Shown piece by piece: positions 26,633 to 35,244 of a DNA stretch of 64,000 nucleotides (within the stretch, counting starts at the first letter, position 1; each line of letters begins with the position of its first letter). Made by a program: the position numbers and the translations under genes. A model generated the notes under the pieces. That model saw only the letters and a list, made by a program, of their open reading frames with translations, was not told the DNA's origin and made no database searches. Where the stretch lies: positions 62,001-126,000 of the forward strand of contig NZ_JACOFV010000004.1 in NCBI RefSeq assembly GCF_014284255.1. The letters are read 5' to 3'. The stretch comes from Cognatundibacterium jejuense (lineage in GTDB: Bacteria; Pseudomonadota; Gammaproteobacteria; Burkholderiales; Burkholderiaceae_D).

Positions 26633-29143
26633 ATGTTTCGACTCTCATGGTGCATGACGATGCGCGATTGGCGCGCTGGTGAATTGCGGTTTTTACTGGT
26701 TGCTTTAATAGTTGCTGTCGCTTCTTTGTCGTCTGTCGGTTTTTTCGCCGATCGTCTGCGTAGTGGACTTAATCGCGACGCCCATCAATTGCTGGGTGCT
26801 GATCTATTGGTCAGTGCTGATCAGTCAGTCAATCCAGAATGGAAAACCGAAGCGAAGAAGCGTGGCTTACAAATAGCTGAGACCGTGGTGTTTTCTAGCA
26901 TGGGGATTGCCGGTGAGGGCGATCACGCTTTGGCTAAGCTGGTCTCGCTCAAAGCGGTCAGTCAGCACTATCCTTTGCGAGGTAAGTTGAAGCTGAATCA
27001 ACACGTGGGCAATGTTGATCGGGAAGTCTTCACTGACGATATCCCTGCACCGGGTACGGTTTGGATAGACCCCTCTTTGCAGATTGCGTTGAATCTAAAG
27101 CCCGGCGATAAATTACGTTTGGGTGATATGGCTTTTGTATTCACCCATACTATTGCCGATGAACCTGATCGCGGTGCCGGTTTTATGAATTTTGCACCGC
27201 GTGCCATGATCGCAGCGAGCGATTTGGCTGCGACCAATTTAGTGCAAAATGGCTCGCGCGTCACTTACCGTTTTCTAATGGCGGGTGCCAACAAAGAAAT
27301 TGCGCAATTTCAGACGCATTTAGAATCACAGATTGAGCAGCAAAAACTTAAAGGAGTGCGACTGGAGTCGCTACAATCTGGTCGCCCTGAAATGCGGGCA
27401 ACGCTGGATAGGTCAGAACAGTTTTTATCGCTCGTCAGTTTATTGTCTGCGATGCTGGCGGCAGTGGCGATCGCCATGGCTGCGCGCCGCTTTATGTTGC
27501 GACATCTGGATGCGTGTGCGATGTTGCGTTGTCTGGGTTTGACGCAAAATCAGGTCACGATGATGTACCTGTCAGAGTTTTTGCTGCTGGGATGGTTGGG
27601 TAGTATCGTCGGTGTCGCCGTTGGCTATGCTGCCCATTATGTGTTGCTCGAATGGCTGGGTAGTTTACTGGCGAAAGATTTGCCTGCGGCAAGTTGGCTG
27701 CCAGCCTTGCATGGTGTCGCCACTGGCTTGTTGCTGTTGGTTGGGTTTGCTTTGCCACCGGTTTTGCAACTGAGAAACGTTCCGCACAATCGCGTTATCC
27801 GACGCGAGCAAGATGCGCCGCAAGCCTTAACTATCGTCACTTATGTATTGGGTTTGTCGATGTTTGTCGGGCTGTTGTTATGGCAAACGGGTGATGTGAA
27901 ATTAGGCCTGCTGACCTCTGCTGGTTTTTTAGTTGGCTTATTAGGGTTTGCGTTGATTTCGTGGTTGTGTGTGATGTCATTGAAGCGCGTGCGCAACGTG
28001 TTTCAGTCCACATCGTGGCGTTTTGCAGTCACTGCATTGCAGCGTCGACCAGGAGCCACCGTGATACAGATCGTGGCTTTGGCACTGGGTCTGATGGCAT
28101 TGCTGTTGTTGACGGTGGTCAGAGGTGATTTGATCTCAGCATGGAAAAAATCAACGCCCGCTGATGCACCGAACCATTTTGTGATCAATATACAGCCTGA
28201 TCAAAAAGACGAGATCGCGGCAAAGCTTGCGCCATTTGATCATCCATCTATGTATCCGATGATACGTGGACGTTTGATTGCCGTGAATGCCAAAGCTGTG
28301 ACTGCAGAAACTTACGAGGAAGATCAGGCGAAACGCATGGTTGACCGCGAGTTTAATTTATCGGCAATGAATGAAATCCCAGCATTAAATCAAATTACCG
28401 CTGGAAAATGGTTTGATGATAGCAGTGCTATTGAACCTGAGGCGTCGGTTGAGATTGGTATTGCTAAAACACTCAAACTTAAATTGGGTGATCAACTAAG
28501 TTTTGACATCGCCGGACAGCAAGTTACGGCAAAGTTGACCAGCTTGCGTAAGCTCGACTGGGGCTCTATGCGGGTTAACTTCTTCATTGTCCTTAATCCA
28601 AAATCCATGGTCGATATGCCAGTGACCTGGATCACCGCATTTCGTTTGCCTGCAAATGATGCGCGTTTTGTGAATCAATTAACGCTCGATTATCCGAATC
28701 TGACGGTTGTAGATGTTGGTGCCATGATTAAGCAATTGCAGAGTGTGCTGGATCAGGTCATTAATGCAGTAGAATTTTTGTTTTTATTTACGTTGGCGTC
28801 GGGCGTTCTGGTGTTGTACGCTGCACTGGCGGGATCACAGGACGTCCGACAACGTGAAGCGGCGTTACTTAGAGCTTTGGGGGCGACCCGCAAGCAATTG
28901 TCCCACGCGCAATGGATAGAGTTCCTGCTGATTGGCAGTGTTGCAGGTATATTGGCGGCAAGTGGTGCGTCTGCTGTAGGCTGGGCGCTGGCGCATTTCA
29001 GCTTTAATTTTGAATGGAATTTTTCGCCACTAGTGTGGCTTGTTGGTGTATTTATTGGCGCGGCATGTGCCTTGTTTGGTGGATGGGTAGGTTTGCGCAA
29101 TGTGTTAAATCAACCGCCACTGTTGAGCCTGCGTGAAAGTTGA
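26633..29143 (+). CDS. ybbP: FtsX-like ABC transporter permease (YbbP type)
   Basis: An 836-residue membrane protein. It has the FtsX-like layout of TM1 near the N terminus (LVALIVAVASLSSVGFF), a large periplasmic region to about residue 250, three to four TM segments (about residues 260-430), a second pair with a further periplasmic domain, and a final TM bundle with RQREAALLRALGATRKQL before it. The N-terminal RDWRAGELRFLL motif is typical of YbbP. An AAAGG site fits ATG 26633 better than the ATG at 26630. Its likely ATPase partner, a YbbA-like protein, is encoded at 52884-53603, so the usual tesA-ybbA-ybbP cluster is split here. The substrate is unknown; lipid or lipoprotein handling is the common guess. 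Confidence 0.88.
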   Translation: MFRLSWCMTMRDWRAGELRFLLVALIVAVASLSSVGFFADRLRSGLNRDAHQLLGADLLVSADQSVNPEWKTEAKKRGLQIAETVVFSSMGIAGEGDHALAKLVSLKAVSQHYPLRGKLKLNQHVGNVDREVFTDDIPAPGTVWIDPSLQIALNLKPGDKLRLGDMAFVFTHTIADEPDRGAGFMNFAPRAMIAASDLAATNLVQNGSRVTYRFLMAGANKEIAQFQTHLESQIEQQKLKGVRLESLQSGRPEMRATLDRSEQFLSLVSLLSAMLAAVAIAMAARRFMLRHLDACAMLRCLGLTQNQVTMMYLSEFLLLGWLGSIVGVAVGYAAHYVLLEWLGSLLAKDLPAASWLPALHGVATGLLLLVGFALPPVLQLRNVPHNRVIRREQDAPQALTIVTYVLGLSMFVGLLLWQTGDVKLGLLTSAGFLVGLLGFALISWLCVMSLKRVRNVFQSTSWRFAVTALQRRPGATVIQIVALALGLMALLLLTVVRGDLISAWKKSTPADAPNHFVINIQPDQKDEIAAKLAPFDHPSMYPMIRGRLIAVNAKAVTAETYEEDQAKRMVDREFNLSAMNEIPALNQITAGKWFDDSSAIEPEASVEIGIAKTLKLKLGDQLSFDIAGQQVTAKLTSLRKLDWGSMRVNFFIVLNPKSMVDMPVTWITAFRLPANDARFVNQLTLDYPNLTVVDVGAMIKQLQSVLDQVINAVEFLFLFTLASGVLVLYAALAGSQDVRQREAALLRALGATRKQLSHAQWIEFLLIGSVAGILAASGASAVGWALAHFSFNFEWNFSPLVWLVGVFIGAACALFGGWVGLRNVLNQPPLLSLRES

Positions 29144-29186
29144 ACCGCTATTGGAATTTGAATTTAAATATTTTTGAAGGATAACT

Positions 29187-29828
29187 ATGGCAAGCCATTC
29201 TGAAGACGCTTTGCGTTTATATGTCGATAGCCAATTTTGCAGTCCCTATGCGATGTCAGCTTTTGTCGCCCTGCAAGAAAAGAAACTGCCGTTTGAATTA
29301 ATCACGTTAGATCTGGCAGCGAAGAAAAATCATGAGAAAGACTTTACCGAAAAATCCCTGACCCAACGTGTGCCAACTTTGCTGCATGGTGATTTTAGTT
29401 TGTCTGAATCTTCTGCCATTACTGAATATGTGGATGAAGTATTTGAGGGGCCTGCTTTGTATCCAAAAGACGCAAAGCAACGCGCAAGAGCGAGGCAAGT
29501 TCAAGCGTGGTTGCGTAGTGACCTGATGGCGATTCGTGTTGAGCGCAATACGCAAGTTATTTTTTACGGCAAAAAATTTGCACCTCTGTCGGAAGCGGCT
29601 TTAGCCGCAGCACAAAATTTATTTTTTGTCGTTGAAACTTTGTTGCCAGTCGGTCAGGAAAATTTGTTTGGTGAATGGAGCATTGCTGATACAGATATGG
29701 CCTTAATGTTGCACCGTCTTGTGCAACATCATGAAGCAGTACCAGCACGTCTCGTCGAATATGCACATCATCAGTGGCAACGTGCTTCTGTGCAGCAATG
29801 GTTGCAGCAAGGCAGACCAGTTTTGTAG
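29187..29828 (+). CDS. yfcF: Glutathione S-transferase (YfcF-like)
   Basis: A 213-residue two-domain GST. The N-terminal thioredoxin-fold half carries YVDSQFCSPYAMSAFVALQEK, the cis-Pro in TQRVPTLLHGDF and the glutathione gamma-glutamyl contact LSESSAITEYVDE (residues ~72-84). The helical C-terminal domain includes WSIADTDMALMLHRL, the N-capping-box region. The sequence resembles E. coli YfcF. It lies 43 bp after the YbbP-like permease gene and 46 bp before the haemoglobin gene on the same strand, so cotranscription is possible. YfcF-type GSTs have glutathione-dependent peroxidase activity. Confidence 0.88.
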   Translation: MASHSEDALRLYVDSQFCSPYAMSAFVALQEKKLPFELITLDLAAKKNHEKDFTEKSLTQRVPTLLHGDFSLSESSAITEYVDEVFEGPALYPKDAKQRARARQVQAWLRSDLMAIRVERNTQVIFYGKKFAPLSEAALAAAQNLFFVVETLLPVGQENLFGEWSIADTDMALMLHRLVQHHEAVPARLVEYAHHQWQRASVQQWLQQGRPVL

Positions 29829-29874
29829 AACATGTCGCACTAATGCGGCAGAGAAATTTCTTTTGTGAGTAGTA

Positions 29875-30354
29875 ATGAATAATGAAATGAAGCACGAAAT
29901 CAAGCAAGATACTAATCAAGATAATAAGCAAGCAGATCAGCAAGAACAAAACAATGCCGATGCGGAAGAAGAAAAATCGAATTTGTATGCATTGATCGGT
30001 GGCGCAGATAATCTGCGTCATCTGGTTGATCGTTTTTATGACTTGATGGAATTGGAGCCGGAGTTTGCAGGTATCCGAGCGATGCATCCGGTACCCATGG
30101 ATAGTTCGCGCGATAAATTGTTCTGGTTTCTGTCTGGTTGGATGGGTGGGCCAGATTTGTACATCAGTCAGTTTGGTCATCCACGGTTGCGTGCCCGTCA
30201 TTTGCCATTTGCGATTGCCAGCGCTGAGCGTGATCAATGGCTACGTTGTATGGCGTGGGCGATGCAGGATGTCGGCATTGAAGAAGGCCTGCAGCAGCAT
30301 TTGATGCAGTCGTTTTACCAAACCGCCGATTGGATGCGTAATACGCCGGGTTGA
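29875..30354 (+). CDS. Group II truncated haemoglobin
   Basis: A 159-residue protein whose C-terminal ~125 residues are a trHbO-type truncated globin: YALIGGADNLRHLVDRFYDLME, then KLFWFLSGWMGGPDLY, the F-helix region FGHPRLRARHLPFAIA with the proximal His, and the G helix RDQWLRCMAWAM with the conserved Trp. The N-terminal ~33 residues are a highly charged, Gln/Asp/Glu/Asn-rich tail without a signal peptide, which is unusual for the group. Such proteins bind oxygen or nitric oxide and peroxides. It sits between a GST and rmuC. Confidence 0.92.
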   Translation: MNNEMKHEIKQDTNQDNKQADQQEQNNADAEEEKSNLYALIGGADNLRHLVDRFYDLMELEPEFAGIRAMHPVPMDSSRDKLFWFLSGWMGGPDLYISQFGHPRLRARHLPFAIASAERDQWLRCMAWAMQDVGIEEGLQQHLMQSFYQTADWMRNTPG

Positions 30355-30409
30355 TTCTGCATACTTGCGTGCGCTGCCATACAACTGAAGGTTTCTGCTT
30401 TTTGAAAAC

Positions 30410-31885
30410 ATGACTACATTTGAACTCGTAATATTTGCGGCATTGCTGCTCGTCCTTATCTTGATCGTGATCATATTGATCCGTACCAGCAGTGCGCAAA
30501 AAGATCAGCAAAGTTTGGATTTGCAAACATTGCAGCACTTTCTGCAGACGTCGCAGCAACAGCAACTGTTGAGCGATGAGCGCACGGAGCGTTCGCTGCG
30601 CGAGCAAGTGCAATCAACTGCACTGGCGACGCGGCAAGAGTTGGGAACAAATTTTTCACGTTTGCAGCAAGGTATGGCGACGCAATTGACGAGCGTCGCT
30701 ACCTTGCAAAAAGGGCAGATCGATGGTTTTTCTCAACAATTGGCAAAGCTCAATGAAAGTAATGCCCAACAGTTAGAGCAAATGCGTCTGGCCTTGATAC
30801 AGCAAAGTCAGAATGCACGTGAAGAGCAGGGCAACAGTCTCAAATTATTTGCTGATACTTTGAACCAGACATTGGTCAACCTCACAGAATCCAACGCCCA
30901 GCGCATGAGTGAAATCCGCGCTACTTTGGAGCAAAAAATCCAACAGCTGCAAGCTGAAAATGCCAGCAAGCTGGAAGAAATGCGCAAGACAGTTGATGAA
31001 AAATTGCATGCAACTTTAGAGCAGCGTTTAGGTGAATCATTTAAGCTAGTCTCGGACCGGCTTGAAAAAGTCCATCAAGGCTTGGGTGAGATGCAGCAAT
31101 TGGCGATTGGCGTCGGTGATCTCAAGCGTGTATTGACGAACGTGAAAACACGCGGCACCTGGGGTGAGGTGCAATTGGAGATGGTGCTGGAACAAATGCT
31201 GACACCAGATCAATATGCCAAAAACGTCGAAACTATTCCTGGCACTGGTGAGCGGGTAGAGTTTGCCATCAAATTGCCCGGCAAAGACGAGGGTAAAGCC
31301 CCCGTCTGGATGCCGATTGATGCAAAATTCCCGAAAGAGCAATACGAACGTCTACTCGATGCAGCGGAACGTGCTGATGCGGAAGGGGTGGCAACCTTTG
31401 GTAAAGAGCTGGAACGCGCAATACGTTCTGAAGCAAAAACAATTTCAGAAAAATATGTCTCGCCTCCATTAACGACTGATTTTGCAATTCTTTTTTTACC
31501 GACCGAAGGATTATATGCGGAAGTCATGCGCAGACCTGGTTTGGCAGACGATTTACAACGTACGTGCAGAGTGTCAATTGCAGGGCCATCCACTTTGTCT
31601 GCGCTGTTAAACAGCTTGCAGATGGGTTTCCGTACCTTGATACTTGAAAAACGCTCATCTGAAGTCTGGCAAGTACTGGGCGCGGTAAAGACCGAGTTCT
31701 CTAAATTTGGTGACGTGTTAGCTGCAACCAAAGCGACACTGGAAAAAGCAGCGAGAAACATTGACCAGGCAGAAGTACGCACGCGGCAAATGACGCGCAA
31801 GTTAAAAGATGTCGAAGCCTTGCCGGTGGATGCGGCGCAAAATTTGTTAGGTGCGGCAGAGCTTGGCGGTGATGCCGATTTATAA
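30410..31885 (+). CDS. rmuC: DNA recombination protein RmuC
   Basis: A 491-residue protein. One membrane-spanning helix (residues ~3-24, LVIFAALLLVLILIVIILI) is followed by a long Gln-rich coiled coil to about residue 220 (many LEQKIQQLQAENASKLEEM-type heptads). The RmuC nuclease-like domain then begins TRGTWGEVQLEMVLEQMLTPDQY and includes PIDAKFPKEQYERL, ISEKYVSPPLTTDFAILFLPTEGLYAEV and LNSLQMGFRTLILEKRSSEVWQVL. Endonuclease-fold RmuC limits recombination at inverted repeats. It is convergent with soxR, 9 bp apart. Confidence 0.95.
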   Translation: MTTFELVIFAALLLVLILIVIILIRTSSAQKDQQSLDLQTLQHFLQTSQQQQLLSDERTERSLREQVQSTALATRQELGTNFSRLQQGMATQLTSVATLQKGQIDGFSQQLAKLNESNAQQLEQMRLALIQQSQNAREEQGNSLKLFADTLNQTLVNLTESNAQRMSEIRATLEQKIQQLQAENASKLEEMRKTVDEKLHATLEQRLGESFKLVSDRLEKVHQGLGEMQQLAIGVGDLKRVLTNVKTRGTWGEVQLEMVLEQMLTPDQYAKNVETIPGTGERVEFAIKLPGKDEGKAPVWMPIDAKFPKEQYERLLDAAERADAEGVATFGKELERAIRSEAKTISEKYVSPPLTTDFAILFLPTEGLYAEVMRRPGLADDLQRTCRVSIAGPSTLSALLNSLQMGFRTLILEKRSSEVWQVLGAVKTEFSKFGDVLAATKATLEKAARNIDQAEVRTRQMTRKLKDVEALPVDAAQNLLGAAELGGDADL

Positions 31886-31894
31886 TTGATAAAT

Positions 31895-32344
31895 TTATTT
31901 GTCTGGGCGGTCACCTAACAGAAAACGCGCCCCGGCACCTTTGCTGGAAACTTGATCTTGCGGGTTGTAAAGCGCGCAAGATTTGAGTGAGAGACAACCG
32001 CAGCCTATGCAAGACGTTAATTGATCACGTAGTGCAATCAATGCATCAATGCGTTGCTGTAACAATGGTTGCCAGGCGCTGGAGAGCTTTTGCCAATCGG
32101 CTTTATTGGGTGTTCGTTGGTCGGGCAGTTGCTTGAGCGTGACTTCAATTTCTTCCAATCTTAAACCGGCGTTTTGTGCTGCGCGTATAAACGCTATCCG
32201 GCGTAAACTGTCCTTTTTGAAGTGCCGACGTTGACCAGCAGCAGTGACGCTTTCTAGCAAGCCCCGTTCTTCATAAAACCGGATAGCACTGGCGTTGATG
32301 CCAGCACGCTTTGCTAGTTCGCCTATAGAGATTAAATCTGACAT
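31895..32344 (-). CDS. soxR: Redox-sensitive transcriptional activator SoxR
   Basis: A 149-residue MerR-family protein with a DNA-binding winged helix (SIGELAKRAGINASAIRFYEERGLL) and the [2Fe-2S] cluster ligands intact: Cys112, Cys115, Cys117 and Cys123 in CIGCGCLSLKSC, the CX2CXCX5C pattern. The cluster is oxidised by redox-cycling compounds and the protein then activates a 19-bp-spacer promoter. A good SoxR box lies in the gap to the divergent questin-oxidase-like gene. There is no soxS next to it, in line with non-enteric SoxR regulons that act directly on target genes. Confidence 0.94.
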   Translation of the reverse strand: MSDLISIGELAKRAGINASAIRFYEERGLLESVTAAGQRRHFKKDSLRRIAFIRAAQNAGLRLEEIEVTLKQLPDQRTPNKADWQKLSSAWQPLLQQRIDALIALRDQLTSCIGCGCLSLKSCALYNPQDQVSSKGAGARFLLGDRPDK

Positions 32345-32372
32345 GGGTTGACTCCTTTTAAGAACCCATTTT

Positions 32373-32411
32373 CTTATAACTTGACTTCAAGTTTACTTGA
32401 ACTTGTACTCT
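32373..32411. promoter_or_regulatory. SoxR box with divergent promoters
   Basis: TTCAAGTTTACTTGAA (32386-32401) is a near-perfect SoxR operator. To the right, -35 TTGACT (32381-32386) and -10 TACTCT (32406-32411) are 19 bp apart, the SoxR-activated geometry. To the left, a soxR promoter reads -35 TTCAAG (32396-32401) and -10 TATAAG (32373-32378), 17 bp apart, with the operator overlapping. Confidence 0.75.
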
Positions 32412-32442
32412 TGTGCTGTATTCAAATTTATTGGGAGGAAAA

Positions 32443-33498
32443 ATGCTGATCATCAATGAATCGGGTGTCTTACATAGTCTATTGGACGCAAATAAAAAAT
32501 TCGCACTGGCTGCGAAAGGCACTACAAATCATTGTCCTATGGCTTTGGTTGCGCTAGCAAACATGGGGGCGAGTGATCAAGTATTACAGGAGTTCTTTGA
32601 TTATTGGCGGGAAACCTTTGCCATTGATGTCACTGCGATGACATCCACCTTAAGTTTTCAATGCCATAATTATCGTCTATGCATAGGACAGGCTTCGTGT
32701 TTTTCTGAATTGCAGGCATATTTAACCCAACGAATGCTGGTTGAGGGCATCCGTGCAGTGCTTGCGGAGGTCTTAAATGAGATTCCCTTTGCCCCTGCTA
32801 GCGGTGCTTTTCACTCGTTGATCCGCTTAGCTTATGGGATCCGCGCGGAACATAAGGGGGAGGTGGCCGCTGGCTTGGCAGCAATGATAGTGAATAATTT
32901 TCCTATACGGTTGTCAACATTAAATTCTGAATTTGATGGGTCAATGGAAGGTGCTTTTGCTCAGCTTTCTTTGGTGTTCGGCGGTCGCAAATTTGCAGGT
33001 GAGATGATTACCAGTAAAATGCGTGCAGTGATGGCAGATAAAGAATTTTTATTGATGTGCCCGACACTGCCGCATTGTGATGATGCATTGGCAGGAATGC
33101 GAGCGTTGGCAATTCATTGTTATTTCCACACGCAGAATTTTACTGCCTTACATATGGTGACGGCATTGCAGGCATTTTCTGACCTAGCTACACTTATCCC
33201 GGAAATGTGGTTTTCACGAATGATGGGTGATCTTTGGGTCGCCTTGTGCGTCGCCTACGTGTCGATAGGGGCGCCAGCTTTGCCACCAGTTCAACCCGTG
33301 ACCTTATTGATGAATAGTGATGTCCAGGGGCAGGGTGGTCTGAATATGCAAGATTGGGAGGGATTATTTGCGCTGGCACTTCGTTCTAAAGATGATCATG
33401 TCATTAAAATGACTTACAGTTGTTTTCTTGAGTATCAAATTGTGCCAAATCCTTTGTATCTTCAATCGGTCAGATTGATTCATGGTCTGGTGAATTGA
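32443..33498 (+). CDS. Questin oxidase family (DUF4243) protein
   Basis: A 351-residue protein from ATG 32443, preceded by GGGAGG. The N-terminal part has NHCPMALVALANMGASDQVLQEFFDYW and the C-terminal part WEGLFALALRSKDDHVIKMTYSCFLEY, both characteristic of the questin-oxidase-like family. Family members in fungi open an anthraquinone ring by Baeyer-Villiger-type oxidation; bacterial members are uncharacterised. There is no visible flavin motif. It is divergent from soxR and its promoter has the SoxR-type 19-bp spacer, so induction by redox-cycling quinone-like compounds is a reasonable expectation (inference). A hairpin terminator follows. Confidence 0.8.
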   Translation: MLIINESGVLHSLLDANKKFALAAKGTTNHCPMALVALANMGASDQVLQEFFDYWRETFAIDVTAMTSTLSFQCHNYRLCIGQASCFSELQAYLTQRMLVEGIRAVLAEVLNEIPFAPASGAFHSLIRLAYGIRAEHKGEVAAGLAAMIVNNFPIRLSTLNSEFDGSMEGAFAQLSLVFGGRKFAGEMITSKMRAVMADKEFLLMCPTLPHCDDALAGMRALAIHCYFHTQNFTALHMVTALQAFSDLATLIPEMWFSRMMGDLWVALCVAYVSIGAPALPPVQPVTLLMNSDVQGQGGLNMQDWEGLFALALRSKDDHVIKMTYSCFLEYQIVPNPLYLQSVRLIHGLVN

Positions 33499-33505
33499 AT
33501 CAGTG

Positions 33506-33550
33506 AACTTGCGCACGCTAACAGGGGGGGGGCATGCGCAAGTTTTTTTA
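33506..33550. terminator. Bidirectional intrinsic terminator
   Basis: AACTTGCGCA (33506-33515) pairs with TGCGCAAGTT (33535-33544), followed by a T run. The loop contains a run of nine G (33524-33532). It separates the convergent questin-oxidase-like and GDSL genes. Confidence 0.8.
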
Positions 33551-33560
33551 TTATCAATCG

Positions 33561-34781
33561 TTAGTTGCTGCCGATATTGAAGTTTGCTCTCGCGAAGTTC
33601 GTCGCATTATCGCCAAGCAGTTTATGCGTGTGTGTAGTTGGGTGAAGTAAATCCCAAAATACAAAGGTATCCGCATTGGTGCAATTGCTGCGAGGCGACC
33701 ATGCGTAGGTGTAATTCAATGTCGAGCTCGAACTAATATTGAGGCAGGATTGCGTTGTGTTATTCACGCCATATTTGGACGGATTATTTAACAGATCGGT
33801 AAATAAGCTATTGGCGTCAAAAATACGAATATTAATATTGTTCCCATAATTTGCCTTGAATGTCGCCACCATATCGGCCTGTTGCTGATTCAACTGTTCA
33901 ACCTGTTCTTTGACAGATGCCGCATCGGTGCGTGTCGCGAAAACCGGAGCACGTGAGACATCCGGTAAATTGACCAGTAAGATATTTTTTCCGCCGGCCG
34001 CAATCAGATTAGTCAGTGCTTTTTGTTCCGCTGCGATAATTGTCGCTACCGTGCGTCCGTAATTGACCAGATCATTGCCGCCAATGAGTAATGTAAATAA
34101 GGTATTTTGCGGCTGATAGTTGGGTGCATTTCGGGTATAAGAAACCCAGGATGCTACTTGCTGACTTACATCGGGAATGACAAAGTAGGTGTCGGCAGCG
34201 GCACCTGCAACGGCCCAATTGTAGATAGGTAAATTGAGATTGGCCGACAAATAATCGAGCCAGTTTTTGTCATTGCTAAATCTTCCTGCAAAATAGCTGT
34301 TCTTGTTCGGCAGCACCCAATCAGTAGCGTTATACATGTTTTGCATGTCCGATAAGCTGTCGCCGAACGCTACGATTTTATTGATGCTGCCGTTCTGAGT
34401 GACTTGATCTAAGGTCCAGACCGTGTGGTTTAAAGATGCCGAGCTATCAGCGGCAGCATACATTGCAACAGGTGCCTTGATACCTTGTGAGGAAAGAGTG
34501 CTTTGGCAGACTGACTGCAAAGTCGCTTGAGTGGTGGCGCTGTAAAACATATTGTTCAGATCGACATTGCTATACCAGTAGCCATTGATACGGTAGTAGT
34601 CATTGCTGCTCGGATCGCGTCCCCATACGTAGGTGGTTGCTGGTGTCAGATTAGAAGCATTGGTGCGGTAAAAACAACGTAAGTAGGTGTAAGTGCTGTT
34701 GCCAAACGCGTAGCTTGAGGCGCTTGCCAAGGCTAACAGTGGAATGCAAAGGCTAAGTAAAAACGTTTTTAAGTATTTCAT
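33561..34781 (-). CDS. Secreted SGNH/GDSL hydrolase (thermolabile-haemolysin-like)
   Basis: A 406-residue exported protein with a signal peptide (MKYLKTFLLSLCIPLLALASASSYAFG). The SGNH blocks are in order: GDSLSD (block I, Ser nucleophile), NWAVAGAAADTY (block II), LIGGNDLV (block III) and WDLLHPTTHTH (block V, Asp and His). An N-terminal ~110-residue domain with Cys pairs and YTYLRCFYRT precedes the hydrolase, as in thermolabile haemolysins and glycerophospholipid:cholesterol acyltransferase-like secreted lipases. It likely cleaves phospholipid or other esters outside the cytoplasm. It is a single gene with 463 bp upstream. Confidence 0.9.
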   Translation of the reverse strand: MKYLKTFLLSLCIPLLALASASSYAFGNSTYTYLRCFYRTNASNLTPATTYVWGRDPSSNDYYRINGYWYSNVDLNNMFYSATTQATLQSVCQSTLSSQGIKAPVAMYAAADSSASLNHTVWTLDQVTQNGSINKIVAFGDSLSDMQNMYNATDWVLPNKNSYFAGRFSNDKNWLDYLSANLNLPIYNWAVAGAAADTYFVIPDVSQQVASWVSYTRNAPNYQPQNTLFTLLIGGNDLVNYGRTVATIIAAEQKALTNLIAAGGKNILLVNLPDVSRAPVFATRTDAASVKEQVEQLNQQQADMVATFKANYGNNINIRIFDANSLFTDLLNNPSKYGVNNTTQSCLNISSSSTLNYTYAWSPRSNCTNADTFVFWDLLHPTTHTHKLLGDNATNFARANFNIGSN

Positions 34782-35244
34782 TTTGTCTCCAGAATTTTAA
34801 GGTGGGGAGCTCAAAAATCTCCCGTCATCGTCGCTTTTAACTTTGTTCGTGCCGATCTTGCTGCTTCGAAGCGGGGGTTTGCGTGAGTCCTCTGAGATAT
34901 TGCTGGTTACCATGCTTTAAGTGCTTGTACCGCACGCTGTCGGGCATGATTTGAAACTATTGTTAAATGTTTTTCACTGCTGAGAATTTTCTACTGCGAA
35001 CGATTGCTGCAATGTGATGAAGATGGCGAAGTGCCAGCATCTTTTTTGAATCGCGGAAAAGTTTCCGCGAAAAAATTGTATGTGTGAAGGGGAGGGGGAA
35101 GTTTGTTTTATTCTAGATATTTCACTCTAATTGCATTAAAACTTGCTAAATTCGTTTTAATGCGTTTATTTTTTAAATTTAGTTGAATTTGTCGTTGCGC
35201 AAACCTGACGTTGATTTTGGAGTGCGTAAATAATCACGCGCTTT
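34782..35244. other. 463-bp intergenic region
   Basis: Lies between the GDSL gene start and the stop of the diguanylate cyclase gene (both minus strand). It must hold the GDSL promoter and the end of the cyclase transcript. I see only the inverted repeat at 35133-35163 and AT-rich sequence around 35090-35190. Confidence 0.5.
35133..35163. repeat. Perfect 10-bp inverted repeat downstream of the diguanylate cyclase gene
   Basis: GCATTAAAAC (35133-35142) pairs with GTTTTAATGC (35154-35163) across 11 bases. It may be a weak transcript end for the cyclase operon or an operator for the GDSL gene; no clear T tract follows on the minus strand. Confidence 0.6.

Noticed and set aside
33524..33532. Run of nine G
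   Set aside because: Lies in the loop of an intergenic terminator, so phase-variable expression of a gene is not implied.
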